From assembly GCA_963969595.1 (NCBI GenBank), contig OZ018408.1, forward strand, positions 44,269,022 to 44,333,021: 64,000 nucleotides of DNA. The letters run 5' to 3'. The notes below the pieces were generated by a model that worked only from the letters and a program-made list of their open reading frames with translations, searched no databases and had not been told where the DNA came from. The position numbers were made by a program, and so were the translations under genes. The stretch comes from Neckera pumila. Lineage: Eukaryota; Streptophyta; Bryopsida; Hypnales; Neckeraceae. The number at the start of each line of letters is the position of its first letter. Positions within the stretch are counted from its first letter, which is position 1. This document shows, piece by piece, positions 13,478 to 25,600 of the stretch.

Positions 13478-14040
13478 CACATGGGGTGGTAGGGGGTAGA
13501 ACAACCCATGTGGGATATGTAGTTTAGAACTTGTAGTTTTCCAACCGTTCATAGTTAAGTCGAAAGTAAGAATTGTACATGTTAAAACTAGAATTTTAGA
13601 CCTCATTTAGGCATAGTAGAATGACATTCTACAAAAATCTTTGAACCAAAAAAAGTTTGGAAATCAAGTTAAGTTTCATTTCCAAAAATCCGTTTGAGAT
13701 TTCAATCTTCCACTCAAAAGTTGTGGATAAGTTTCAGAGAGGATGTTTGAAAATTTAAAAAAAAAATCCTTTCCAACCCCTCTATAATATTTGTCCATAA
13801 TTTTGAGTAGAAGCTCAAAGTCTCAAACATTTTTTTGGAGATGAAATTTAACTTGATTTCCAAACTTTTTTGAGTTCAAAGTTTTTTGAAAGAAGTTATT
13901 CCACTATATCTAAATGAGGTCTAAAATCCTAGTTTTAACACAATTCCTACTTTAGACTTAACTATGAGCAGTTGAGAAATTACAAATTCTAAATTACATA
14001 TTCCACATTGTTTGTTTAACTTCCTACCACTCCATAAGTA
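13478..14040. mobile_element. Foldback (long inverted repeat) element
   Basis: Two arms of roughly 250-280 bases face each other around a short centre near 13,765-13,785. The left arm reads ATGTGGGATATGTAGTTTAG, then CATAGTTAAGTC, GTTAAAACTAG, TTTTAGACCTCATTTAG and AGTTTGGAAATCAAGTTAA; the reverse complement of the right arm contains the same words in the same order. There is no ORF. Known elements of this shape are non-autonomous foldback or MITE-like transposons, and transcripts through them would fold into a hairpin of about 250 bp. A target-site duplication was not identified, so exact ends are approximate. Confidence 0.8.
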
Positions 14041-15504
14041 TATAAAGAGTCGTATTCTAATTCCAAATCACAAAACATGAATGACTTACAAAGCAACTTG
14101 AAAGTATTCAGACATTGAAATTATTGACCTCAGTGAATTGATTGTCAATTTTATTCAAAGCTGGTATTTGTAACGTGTTTTAATTGAAAGTGTTTAAATT
14201 CCCAATAATTTGATTGAGCAGTCGCAACCTTGGCATGAAGCTGAGTTCTAACATTTCTGACACGTGGCTTTCTGCTAATTTGGGTGTGAAATATTCCATA
14301 GCATTCCATCTGCGGGAAGCCAATCTTTCTGATTGCTACTGAATGTTTTGATATTAGTACAATTATTGCTTCATTTTCATGGCTTTGAAAAAAAAATTGG
14401 AGGTAAAGCAATGTATTTGTGATTGAAGGGAGGTAATTTCACTATTCTTTTGTCACATGTTCCGTAGTAAGCTCACATGAGAACTAAAAACATTTATACA
14501 TTATAGATTGCCAAAAACTTATAATTATCATCATCAAATTATTCTGGTTCTGCCACTTATTTCAAGTGTTCCAATCTTTTTTTCACATGTCATATCTACG
14601 AAATTTATAACCAAGTGAATTGTAGCTGATCATACCAAATATGGTCAAAGCAAATCATCAAATGACTTTTGAATTTTTTTGAAATTAATTCAATTAATTA
14701 ATTTTATATGGTTCTTTATTGGCAATAACTCTAGCACTTTAGACTCATTCCTAAAAGCACAAAACAATTGAAAAGATTTGACTCAATGTATATTTGGCAT
14801 CCTGATTTCTAGGAGATTCCAAGGCATTTGTACCATCAGAACACTTCTTAAGGATCTTCTCTATGGTTGATGTGGATTTCTAGAAGTAATAGAGTTTGCA
14901 CTCAATCAAGATCGTCCCTATTTTTGGTTCCAAATGCCTTATGGAATGCATTACTTGATTTTGGGCAGGCGTCGTAGCTTTAAGCCCAACTTGGGACTCA
15001 CCAACATCCAAGCTAGGTAGCTAGTGTTTGGTCTAAGTTTGACCTCATTTGAATTCATTCTCCATCTCTAGCACATAGATATGGATCTAACATTATTTGG
15101 AGTAAGAAAGGTCCTCTTCCTTGCTTGTGTTACCAGTTGCTTGTCTCTTTGGTTTTTGCTTTGTTATCTTCATTGTCCAACCTTATGGCTTTATTTATTT
15201 ATTTATTTTTTTAATGCAATGGTTATGCCATTTACTATTTGTCCCAAAAAAAAAAAAAAAGTTGAAAAGGGTGATTGCAAGAAAGACCGGTACTGCAAAG
15301 TACTAAAACATTGTCACAAAAGGAATGTCGAAGCTTCCTTTTGCAATAACTTCTAAAGCGTGACTTGCATGAACTTGAAATTTTTATTGGAGATTCTTCT
15401 TTTGATTTTCATTATATCTCATATTTTTTAGAAAATTTTCAAAAATCATTTTGTATTTAAAAATCATTTAAACTAATATGTCAAGTTTTGAGTTTTAGGG
15501 GGTT
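14041..15504. other. Non-coding stretch
   Basis: No gene is supported. The small frames near 15.1-15.35 kb contain a poly-A tract and low-complexity text. No clear repeat is seen apart from the copy that begins at 15.5 kb. Confidence 0.45.
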
Positions 15505-15960
15505 TTACTATGTAAGGAGTCCCCAAATTTAACGATTTGGAGCTGAAAATTCTATGGTCTATTCCTATAGTAGGAAGCCATGATTCTACCAAGGGGCATT
15601 AAAAAGAATTTTACTTTATATCCTCTATGTCCATGCAAAGAGAGTTCCCTTGCGCACACAATTTTGAACATTGAAGATGGTTTTAGGATCATTTTTTTGG
15701 TGAAATCTCTTCACCATGAAGTCTCCTCAAATGGTATTTTTCAGTTTTTTTTAAAACTACTTTTCCTATTCTTTACAAATTAAAATGTCAAAGTATGTAT
15801 TTTCTTGCGATTCTGCACTTTTCTATTTCTCCTATTTAGAGAATTTTTTTTTGCTTTTCCTTCATAGGGTACCTTCTTCTTATAGGTGTATACATTTCTC
15901 ATATTTTTCATATTTTTTTAAAAATATTTTTCTATTTTTATAGTACTCCCAAAAAAATGG
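15505..15960 (+). repeat. Direct repeat, right copy
   Basis: Second copy of the ~460-base segment at 12,215-12,680, same orientation, about 3.3 kb away. Just upstream, GCAAGAAAGACCGGTACT at about 15,278 also resembles GCAGGAAAGACTAGTACT at about 12,001, so the duplicated block may have been longer originally. Confidence 0.75.
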
Positions 15961-16461
15961 CTAAAAATGGCCAGAGTGGAACAAAAGTGGAAGGTCATCC
16001 ATGCAATGGCCCAAAAGAAAGATTTGCAATGGACACCGTTGTATTATTCTTTTTTGAAGAAATGCCAAAAAATTCTTTAGTAGTATTGAATTTGGATGGC
16101 TACGAGTGTACTTGATAAAAAAATTCCCTAAAATCTATTTCTGCTAATTGGTCCTTAAAGGTTTCATTGAACCTCTGATGACACTTGATTTTGGTGTATC
16201 CCACATTGATGGGTAAAGTCCTGCTAAGGTAGAAGCACCAGTAGTCGATCATTTAAGGAATTTTAGAGCAGATTGTGTGCAGTATGAGGTGGTGGAAATT
16301 TTTCCCATCTAGGAAGATAGGAAATATGGAGATTGCAAAATTTTTAGAATTTAATTCCCAAAATTGAAATTACAGTGAATTTTGGGAGCCCAAAAGTGCA
16401 TTTCACCAATAGACAAAGTCTAGAGTCTTCCAATTCCGATTGTCAAGGATGCTCACTACTT
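15961..16461. other. Non-coding stretch
   Basis: Nothing is recognised. Confidence 0.4.
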
Positions 16462-16640
16462 CGGGACATGTGTCATAACGATATTAGTCCCAACCTTGAA
16501 AAGGACAAAAGAACAACACTCAAGCCTGATTTCCAACCTAAGGTTGGAAACAGCTCACCCTACAAGTTGGGTACTGGGCGTGGTCGACAATTGGTGCTTC
16601 TACCTTACTCTAAGGCCTTTTCTCCATCCACAAACACTGA
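16462..16640 (+). repeat. Copy of the GGGACATGTGTCATAA interspersed repeat
   Basis: Carries GGGACATGTGTCATAA, ATTAGTCCCAACCTTGAAAA, GGACAAAAGAAC, CAAGC and GGTCGACAATTGGTGCTTCTA in the same order as the copy at 4,505-4,680 read on the minus strand. The first two blocks recur at about 31,988-32,030. Non-coding. Confidence 0.65.
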
Positions 16641-17500
16641 AAACTGCACTGTCTTTACTTACTAAAAAACAATTTGGTAGTACGACATGTCAAATGTTCA
16701 CTAGTCACTAGTATCTAGATGTTCACTAGTCACTAGTATTTAAAACTTCTGATTAACCCCTAAAGTCCCAAGGCCTTTTATTCAATAAAAACCACTCAAA
16801 ATTTCTTTTTCTATAGCAAAGAGCAAATAAAAATTTTAAATGTTGTTTTTTACATATGTAACTGGAAGATCTTGTGTTATACTAGTATACAAATGTGTGG
16901 AAAGAATTTCAAAGACTTTGACCATGTTGAATGCAAAATATTTGCATTTAAAGTGAAGAAAACAAGTTTTTGGCACCTTTTGCAACTACATTTTTTGACT
17001 TTGAACCTTCTTAACTACAATTCTTTGCTCTACTCATTTTGAATTCTAATTTTATATGATGAAGAATTGAATTGAGGGTCTAGGAAAAAAAAACAAAAAA
17101 ACACACACATAGTTTTCACTCATTAACCACTGAAGGCCCAAGGCATTTTTTGAATCCAAAACCATTGAAAACTGCCATTTCTGCTACAATCACTAAAGAA
17201 ACGCTCCATTTCTTTTTTAGGAATCTAACCGTACATCTTGAACTTCACTTGTTTTAGATCATGTGGTAAGAATTTCATGAAGTTTGACCGTACAGATTCA
17301 AAGATATTAGCATTTGAAGTTGGAAAAAGAAGTTTTTTTGAACTATACCTTGCAATTTTAGATGACTTTGACGGCCATTTGTAGATTATTTTGCACTACA
17401 AACCATTGGGTTAAAAAGACTTATGTTGAAATTGAGAGTCGGGGAAAAAAAATCAGAATGTCAAAACTTGATTGTCACATATAAAAAAACTGTTAAATAG
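16641..17500. other. Non-coding stretch with repeat-family boundary phrases
   Basis: Phrases such as AACCCCTAAAGTCCCAAGGC (about 16,755) and a diverged second version near 17,130 mark ends of the dispersed family that uses AACCCCTAAAGGACC elsewhere in the window. Bases 16,698-16,740 contain a short tandem TTCACTAGTCACTAGTAT. No gene is recognised. Confidence 0.45.
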
Positions 17501-18520
17501 AAGTAGGTCCAAAAATGAATGAAATACTAAATTGTTAATAGTTCTTAGGTGGGATTAAAACACCATAATCCCAACAGTGGGATTGTTCTTGCAAACAAAC
17601 TTAACCTTTTCAAAAAAAAATTGAAAAAATTTGAAAATTGCATTAAAAAATGAATTCTATAAGTTGTTTTTTGAAGAAGATGCTTAGATTGCCCGAAAAA
17701 CAAGATTATCTATAACTTTCTCATTTTGAGTCTCAATAGAATGAATCAAAGCTTCAAATGTAGGTAAAAACATGATCTTTGAGAAGGAATTTTTTAATTT
17801 AAAATACAACTTTTTACAATTTTTTTTTCTTCCCGGCAAGTTGCTTTTTTGACTTTGGGTAGCATAACTTTTGCTCCTAGGCATCAATTGAAAATATATA
17901 TATATATTTAGAAAGCTAATGTGATTTCCTATCTTTAAAAAAAGTTTCAAAAAATCAGGCCAAAATTTCAGGTCACATGAGCCTGCCCAAAATCCCAAGT
18001 GTCCCCTGATGGGACTTTGCACCTTTAGGGGTTAAAAATTTATGTACAAGTAGGTTCAAGATTGAAGGGAAAGTTAAATTGTTAATATCTCTAAGATGCA
18101 ATTGAATTCAAGCACACTAATCTCGACAATAAGATTGTTTTATCAAGAAATCTTTACTTTGTGAAATTTTTTTTTATTGTGAAAATTGAGTTTACAAATG
18201 AATTCTATAAGTTATTTTTTAAGAAGATGCTCTAGTTGCCCAAATGTACAATCTATATGAAATAAATTTTCAAAATTAGTTATGTTAAGTCTTTTTAGGT
18301 TTTTCCTTGGTCCACCAAACTAAAACTTGGGCTTCTAGTGCCATAACTTCTGCTCCTAGGCATTGATTAAAATAAAAATCATATTTTTAGAAAGCTAATG
18401 TTTTTTTCTATCTTTGCAAATTTTTGAAAAAATCATGACAAATATTGAGATTGTTGGAGCTTGTCCAAAATCCATTTTGTCCCCCAAGGGAACAATGGGA
18501 CTTTAGGATTTAACCCATAA
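17501..18520. repeat. Tandem duplication with a ~547-bp unit
   Basis: Unit 1 starts with AAGTAGGTCC at 17,501 and unit 2 with AAGTAGGTTC at 18,048. Both contain AAATTGTTAATA, AATGAATTCTATAAGTT, AGAAGATGC, TTGCCC, a block ending GCTCCTAGGCATTGATT or similar, AGAAAGCTAATGT and a terminal GGGACTTT. The same sequence appears on the opposite strand at about 57,541-58,100, so the unit belongs to a dispersed family whose edge is AACCCCTAAAGG. Confidence 0.75.
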
Positions 18521-19411
18521 AAGACATTGCAAGCCCCACGGGCATTTTGGAAGTCAAAATCTAAATTTTCACATAGTTTTTTATTTTAAATCATTTTAAA
18601 CTTAACTATGAAAGTATAGCTCCAATAATTTATTCTTTACTCCATTAAATTTTTTCCAAAATTGTTTAAATTGTAATTCTTGTGACACATTGAAAAGAGC
18701 ACCTTGAAAGCTCAAAATATATCACTTCTTGAAATTTTTCTACTAAATTACTCTTGGTGTGAACTCAAGGAGTACATCAATTACATCTTGATGTTTGTTA
18801 CTATTATTTCCATATTTCTTGAAAATTTCATACGATTTTAAGTATTTTGTAAATACTTTGATTTTTACAAAGAAACTTCTTTAAAAAATCATATAAAAGT
18901 CAATTTGATGTTCATAATTATGGAAAAATGAGATCAAATTTTAGACATATATTACTGCATGTAGAAAATGTCAAATTTTGAATTTTATATGTTTTAATGT
19001 AGAAATCTAATGAAGTTTGAGGAACAGCAGTTTGTGGAGATTCTGAGGAGCAAGAAGTAGAATTGATGATGCCAATCCTCTAGTATGTTGTTGTTCATTA
19101 TTCACAAAGAAATGAAGTCATCATTCTTACGGAACGGATATTCCAAAACCAAGAAGGGAGCACATTATGAACAATGGATTTTCTTTTTTCAGACAATGAA
19201 TGTGGTTTTTTTCTTTTGACAATAGTGAGTATGCATTGCAATTGCACATTTGCTCTGAGTCGCAGAAAGCATTGGCGTGGTGAACTTTTTCCTTTGGCAG
19301 GCAGGTCTTTGTGGTCTTCAAGCCAAAGAGTGTAGTGCTTGACAAAGTTTTCAGATTTCCATGAAAAAAATGGAGTGCACTCTGTTCTTGATGAAAGAAT
19401 ACTTTGCTGTA
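18521..19411. other. AT-rich non-coding stretch
   Basis: No gene is recognised. A minus-strand frame of 128 codons (19098-19484) overlaps the terminal inverted repeat of the MITE that follows and is unlikely to be a gene. Confidence 0.45.
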
Positions 19412-19694
19412 AGGTAACTACACCTAAAATCGCACGGTTCCTAAAATTGCATACTGGATACTCTTGCCTAAAATGTACTCCCACTATTCATATGACTCTA
19501 TGATCGCTTTTAGGTGCACCTATTTTCAGCACTTTGAAAATTTGTAGTTTATTCACATGGTGTCCAAAAAATGCATTTTAAGAGAATCTAGAATCACCTT
19601 TTGACTACCAATGGGACTCCACAATTTTTTTTTCAATAAAATAGTGAAAACCATGCTGAATTGCTTAACTGTGCGATTTAAGGTGCAGTTACCT
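19412..19694. mobile_element. 283-bp MITE with 28-bp terminal inverted repeats and TA flanks
   Basis: The left end AGGTAACTACACCTAAAATC continues to CGCACGGTT at 19439. The reverse complement of the right end (19667-19694) differs at only three of 28 positions. The element is flanked on both sides by TA (19410-19411 and 19695-19696), the target duplication typical of Tc1/mariner-type (Stowaway-like) elements. There is no ORF inside. Superfamily assignment rests on the TA flanks only. Confidence 0.78.
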
Positions 19695-22045
19695 TAATTG
19701 CATGTTTCTTTGAGAGGTTCACGAAGTTTTGCCATGCTTGGAGCAGGTCACATGAGTGACAAACCCTATAGGGTAAATCTGAACTTGTCGTCTGGCGCCA
19801 TGGCTGGGTAAGTGAGGAAAACGATGGAACTTCAGAATGAAGGCAGATGTTGTGAGATTTGTTCTCAGAAGTAAGACTTAAAGTACAGTGTCAATAACTG
19901 TGAGTGTGCTTATGGCTTCCATGTGACAGTGTTCAAGTGCACATTCATGATCACATCCCATGTGTGCCGCAACGACGTACTTGTGAACAGAGCCCACTGA
20001 TTTTTGAGGATTTGTTTCTGCACTTGAAACAAGGAGCACGCTGGGAGATGGCCTGATGTTTTCAAGCTTTCCAATTTTGGTAAGGACTTCCAGCAAATTC
20101 TATGTCTCCTTTGCAATTCCATCAACTCATTATGAACATATGAAGGCAGATTTGAGAATGCCGTTTTTGTTCTCAAGGAATCTGAAAAGTAGAAGTTTTA
20201 GAATAATTAAAGTACTTATCAAATCAAAAATATAGTAAAAGAAGTTACTTAAAAAAAATGCAAAAATTGGAACACATAATTTGTGGTAAACATTAAGCTT
20301 CTTCTGTCAGCAGTGAACATGCAATTGCTGTCTATACAATAAGACGATTCTGTCTATGAGTGGGAAGCACTAATTTCATTCATGCAATGTGCGAGGTTTT
20401 TGGAATTAACATGACAGCGTCGCTGTAATAGGGAAAGGTATGAGCACCTGCTGGATCCATAACATGTCTTTATGTTCTCAGCTTGGTCTCTCAATGACTA
20501 ATCAAGTTTATCATGATGTGCACAGGTAATGCCATTGAGGTTGTTCAGAGGTTCAATATGGTTTTTGTGCAATGGCTGCTGCACCCCACTTTTGTCGGGA
20601 TAAACCAGGTTCGTTCTTCTTTGGCCACAAACAAACGGTTGCTCCAGTATGAAACATTAAAGGGGGAACTAAGTAGTTCCAATTCGATTACCTCAGACGA
20701 CTTTCACTGAATATGCTAATAAGCTTGTGTCATCACAGTAGAAGCGTCTGCACAACGACAATAAGAGGAATGACATTTCTTTATGCTATGTCAGGTACTA
20801 GTAATGCACAGTTACATTTTTTTGCTAGCTTCTAGAGATTCAGGACATGGTAGTGAAAACATAGACATGGACACAATTTTCTGTTTTGGGGAGTGATACA
20901 ACATCAATCATGCAGCATTGAGTGCTGGTCCCGTACTGTAAATGTAGAATAGTACGCTTCAGTAATCCTTTATGCCGTGCTTTTTTGAAAGTAAATATGT
21001 TGGCTACATGCCCTTTTTTTAAAGTGTTCTCAGGCATGTCCACTTAAATGAGGTCCAAAAAGGAAGGGAGGACATTGTTGGGGGGTCTGCAAAACAAGGT
21101 CTGCCATACTAGAGGAATGCTTTTGTTTTCTCTGGAGAAGATTGTTGTACATATCTCAGGAAGTTTTCATGTATAGTTTAGGTACATAAATTAGATTTTT
21201 ACTCAAATGACATCCTCCTTGTTCTTGTTCATTAGTCTCATTCCCAGGAAACGACGTGAGCGGAGGTCTTCACGATATCCAAATGAAGTGTTCATCGAGC
21301 GTAAGGGAATACCTGTTAGGGTTGAAGGAGGAACAGGCCTTGTAAGTTTTCAAAAGGCAAGTAAATTGTCATTGTAAAGTTTCCCAAATTCCATAAGATG
21401 GAAGGTTCAACAAGTTTTTTGAAAACTTGTGACTCAGTTGAAACCTGCTTAAAGTGACTACTCGTGTTCGGTCCTCTTAAGTTTTACTTTCTGCACTTAC
21501 TACTGTTCATAACTGAGCTCACTTTGTTTCAATTTTCATAGATCATGACCATGGCGTGGACCTAGGCACAAGATTCAGGAGGGAATTTCTTTTTCCGCAT
21601 GAATAGAGTTTTCACATTCACTGAGAAGGTCATTTCAACGGATTCCAGGGCAGGTTTATCGGTACATCAAAAGCTTGCTATCGTCAACGCCCTCAGTGAG
21701 CACATTTCCGGCAACGTATCCAGAAGGCATTTGTGACAAAGTTTGTGCCTTTCTTTTCAGTTGGAGATTAACATTCTATTATGCAATAAATCTCGATCCA
21801 CCACCATCTATGTCATGCGCAGCTGCAGTGGCTACCCTTGGAATACGCACAGTGAAAGGTCATCATGTATGAACATGATGTTACTGTAAGACGAGCAAAC
21901 ATGTTTTTTCAAATGTCCAAATCACTCTCCCCTAATTCAAACTCATGTCATGATGGACATTTCGTGTTACGTCATCCTATTTTTGTTTTTTTTGGCTTCA
22001 ATAATTTCTTTCTGTCACGAGATGTCAAGAATAATGCCGCACTAA
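19695..22045. other. Unresolved stretch with one exon-like segment
   Basis: Composition here is less AT-rich than the flanks. A plus-strand segment at about 21,234-21,341 looks like an exon: it is preceded by TTCATTAG and CATTCCCAG, ends at a GTAAGT donor, and its open frame reads PRKRRERRSSRYPNEVF and ERKGIPVRVEGGTGL. I do not recognise the protein and could not join it to other exons. A minus-strand frame at 19878-20096 also looks mildly protein-like. These may be remains of a gene. Confidence 0.35.
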
Positions 22046-22184
22046 GGGCCTCTTCACACTACAGCCGTCCAAGTCACGAGGCCGTGGGACTTTGCAATAT
22101 GATTGGTGGAATCGACGGACCCTACAATATGATTGGTGGAAACTGACAGACTCTCGACTTGACAGCCATAGTGTGAAGAGGCCC
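22046..22184. mobile_element. 139-bp PIF/Harbinger-type (Tourist-like) MITE with TAA duplication
   Basis: The ends are GGGCCTCTTCACACTA and its exact inverse TAGTGTGAAGAGGCCC, flanked directly by TAA at 22043-22045 and 22185-22187. A 3-bp TWA duplication and a GGGCC-type end are characteristic of PIF/Harbinger MITEs. The interior carries the word CAATATGATTGGTGGAA twice. It lies about 500 bases beyond the stop codon of the FtsHi5-like gene. There is no coding capacity. Confidence 0.88.
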
Positions 22185-22695
22185 TAAGCGACCTCCTATT
22201 CATTTTGATGTAATTTCTAGCATGTTTTCAGAACATCTAGACGTTCATAAAAACAACGTATTGTACAAATTATGTCGTCCACCATGTTGACAAATACGTG
22301 CCACTAAACGTCTCCTTTTCTGTGAGATGTAAATCTGAACATCTTGCAACACATCTGTAACAATTTCCTTGGCATTTCTGCTTCCAAAAAACATCGAACA
22401 CACCCAGAGCAAATAGAAAAATATTGAAAAAACCTACCTCAATAGGAGTTAAGGCATTAGACTAGAATACAAATCTTCCAAAACTTTGAAGAGCCATATA
22501 TGGAAGACTATTTGGAAGTACAAGTTATTAATTAGAGGGCTAGGCGTTAGAGTCATACTCTAGAGTGAACTCAAATTAAACTTTCAACTAAATTTTCACA
22601 TAGAGTAGGATGTGATAGAGTATCATCCTGCATTTTTGTAGTACAGTACAGTAGCCCTCACTGACCTGTCAAAGAGGCAACTATTACATTACTCA
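22185..22695. other. 3' flank of the FtsHi5-like gene
   Basis: Holds the downstream region of the minus-strand FtsHi5-like gene and therefore probably its 3' UTR and polyadenylation site. No further gene is recognised. Confidence 0.5.
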
Positions 22696-25600
22696 TCAAT
22701 TGGCCGAAGCCCCGGCGGGCAACGTTTTTGTTACACGAGTTGTGCCGTTGGTTGACATCTCCAGCCGTGAGTAGGGCACAAGCTCAAAAGGATCCACCTC
22801 AAATACTGCACCCGTTTCGGCCGTTATTCTTGCAAGGTCCTTCGTTGTAACGCAATCGTACTGAAGTAAGTGTTCAACGACAGCATGAAGTGTTTGTTGA
22901 TTCCTCTGCAGCAGCTTGCCACACCTGTCCGTGGCTATGTGGTACAACTTTTGAATCTTCTTGGCAACCTCCATCTCATGCTCGTCGCCCATGGCCAGAG
23001 AAGTTTCCGAGTTCTGTTTGGCGTAGACCAGCGGGCTGTCATCTGGCCCCCATCCATACTGCATCACCATCGTAGCTGCAATCTCCTCCGCACTCTCCAA
23101 CTCTCCCATGGATAAATTGTTATTCTCTCCAAACGGAAGAAGCAGTCGTCCTGCAATATACGGGCCAAAACTCAACACCAGGCTCTTTTCATAGTAGGAC
23201 CGTGTCATGGTACCCGTTTCTTGATACCCCGCTTCCAGCTTTTTCGTCAACTTGGTGAAAGCAATCCCCTCCCAGGACGTAGGGTCAAGCCATGCCTGGT
23301 CCAGTGTGTCAAAACTCGGAAGGAGATATGCAGTCAAAGCTCGTCCAGCCGCCCAGACTGCATGCGGGAACTTGTACTCTCGTGTCCAAATAACAGGGGG
23401 ATTCTCCAGTTCAATTCCTGGTCGCGTCTCGTTGAATACGTCCATAGTCTCTACTGCGGTTTCAAGATCTTCCTTCGTCAAACGCAGACCGAGCCAATTG
23501 ATCAGATCTTCGTTCCACTTTACCACCAGCTTCGTCTTTTTGAACCACATAGGCATGACCTGGTTGAACGTTGCTAACCACCCTGCCACGCTGGACATTT
23601 CATCGTCATCCACACTCTTATAGCTCACAGCATTTCTCTCTAAGGCTCGAGGCACACACTTCAGCTGGGCAGGTGTAAGACCTGCAGTCTTATCTGCTAC
23701 CTCAGCCCAGTCTACGAAATCCACATGCTTGAGGTCCATAGTGTCAACCGCCACCTTCCGCAGAATCTGCTCCCGTTCATTAACATTCGGCATTGGAAGC
23801 TGGATGGTTCGATCCATGCGACCTGGCCGTCGCAGAGCTTCATCAATAGCAAAAGGCCGGCTGGTCGTCGCAATGAGAACCACTCCCTCTTGCGTTTCAA
23901 AACCATCAAGCTCAACAAGGAGTTGATTGATGAGTGACTCATGATCCTGCTTCCTAGTATCAGAGGTTGCTCCCCGAACCCCTGCAAAATGATCAAAGTC
24001 GTCCATGAAAATGATCAGCGGAGAAACTTCCCGTGCGGTTTTAAAGAGCTCACGCACGTTGGATGCTCCTTGCCCCACCCAAGCTCCACCTTCAAGCTCT
24101 GCACCTTGCAGCTCCACCATGGGGACCTTCGCTTCAGCTGCAATGGCAAATGCTAGAGTTGTTTTGCCTGTCCCTGGTCCACCAACGATGAGCACCCCTC
24201 TGGGAGGTCTGGCTCCCATTTCCTTGAACACCGTCGGGTTCCGTAAGAAGCTGATGACTTCGTTGATTTCCTCTTTCACTGCATCAATGCCTGCAAAATC
24301 CTGAAGCTTAACTTGGGGATGCTTCACTCTCTTCATTTTATCGAACACATTCTTGATAGGATCGAGCTCATCCTTCTTATTTTCCCTGTTGATCTCCTTC
24401 TCCAGTTGTTCTTGTTTCTTTTCCTTCCACTGTGCTTCGTTCATGGCCAGCTTCCGAGGCGTGAAGGGAGCCAGTAGAAGTCCCCCAACAATAGTCACGA
24501 AGAAATAGAGGGGGATACCTACAACATAAGTACGGAGTGGAAGTGAAATCCACCACGCTGGAGAACCAGTACCTTCACCGTAACGCGCGTCGGTTTTCCT
24601 TTGCGCTTCCTGTTGCCATACCATAATATCAGTAGGCTCTGCTACTTCAGCCCCTTCTGGCAAGTCGAATCCGAGAGCAACACGCGCGCGGAGTGGTAAC
24701 ACTGCCTGAATTACCGGAAAACCAAACCGAACCATGATTTCCTCAAAAGTTTCAGCCAATGTCTGGAAATAATAGGGTCTAATTGTGACCAGCAGAGGAG
24801 AGTTCCATATGTCCTCCAGCACCCACCAGACGACCTTGAAGGGCAACTGAAAAAGATCCCACACGGGCCACTCTTTCAGTGGTACCCACATGAACTCAGT
24901 AGTAGTGGGAATTCCATCAACGTTCATCTTTATATACAACGAATCAAAGCCCCCTGATGCTTCAAGCTCTGCATTCATAAGTGGAATGTCTACAAGATAT
25001 TCACGGTCGTCGCCCTTAATAGTGAGATACATGACCCGCCGGTCATGACGTACACGAGCCTTGGCAACCAATTTCTTGGTGACGGCATGAGATGCAGCCA
25101 TCGGCGACATCTCCCAGCGGTCTTCCTGTTTATTGAACCAGGTCTCGGCCATCACCCTGTCTCTTGCAACCAGAATCGCTGCCTGCTTCTCCTGGACATA
25201 CTCCCGGGCTTCCTCAAGATTCTCTTGAAAATATTCCTTGGCATGTTCCTTGCTTAGGTCGCGCCAGGCCCTCGACCCCATGGCCCACTCCAAGTTGGGC
25301 ACCAACGCGTGTCTCTCTTCCTCCACTTCAGAAAGCTCCTCATCAAGTTCCATCGCTCCAAGATCAACAGGAAGTTTCACATGGCTAATGTCCGCATCTT
25401 TGTCTAAATCCAACCGATCTCTGACTAGGCTTTCGTACTGCGCTCTCAACTCGACTCCCCTTTCCTGTTCCTTCTGAATTTTATCAAGCAGCTCCTGTGT
25501 CTGGGCATCAACTTCAAATTCAGATATTTGCCTATCATCGACAACGCCAACGGCAAGGGGTAGCAGTGCTTGCTTTCGATTTGTCTCACCAGCCACTTCC

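Noticed and set aside
19098..19484. 128-codon minus-strand ORF
   Set aside because: It runs through the terminal inverted repeat of the TA-flanked MITE and has no recognised motif.
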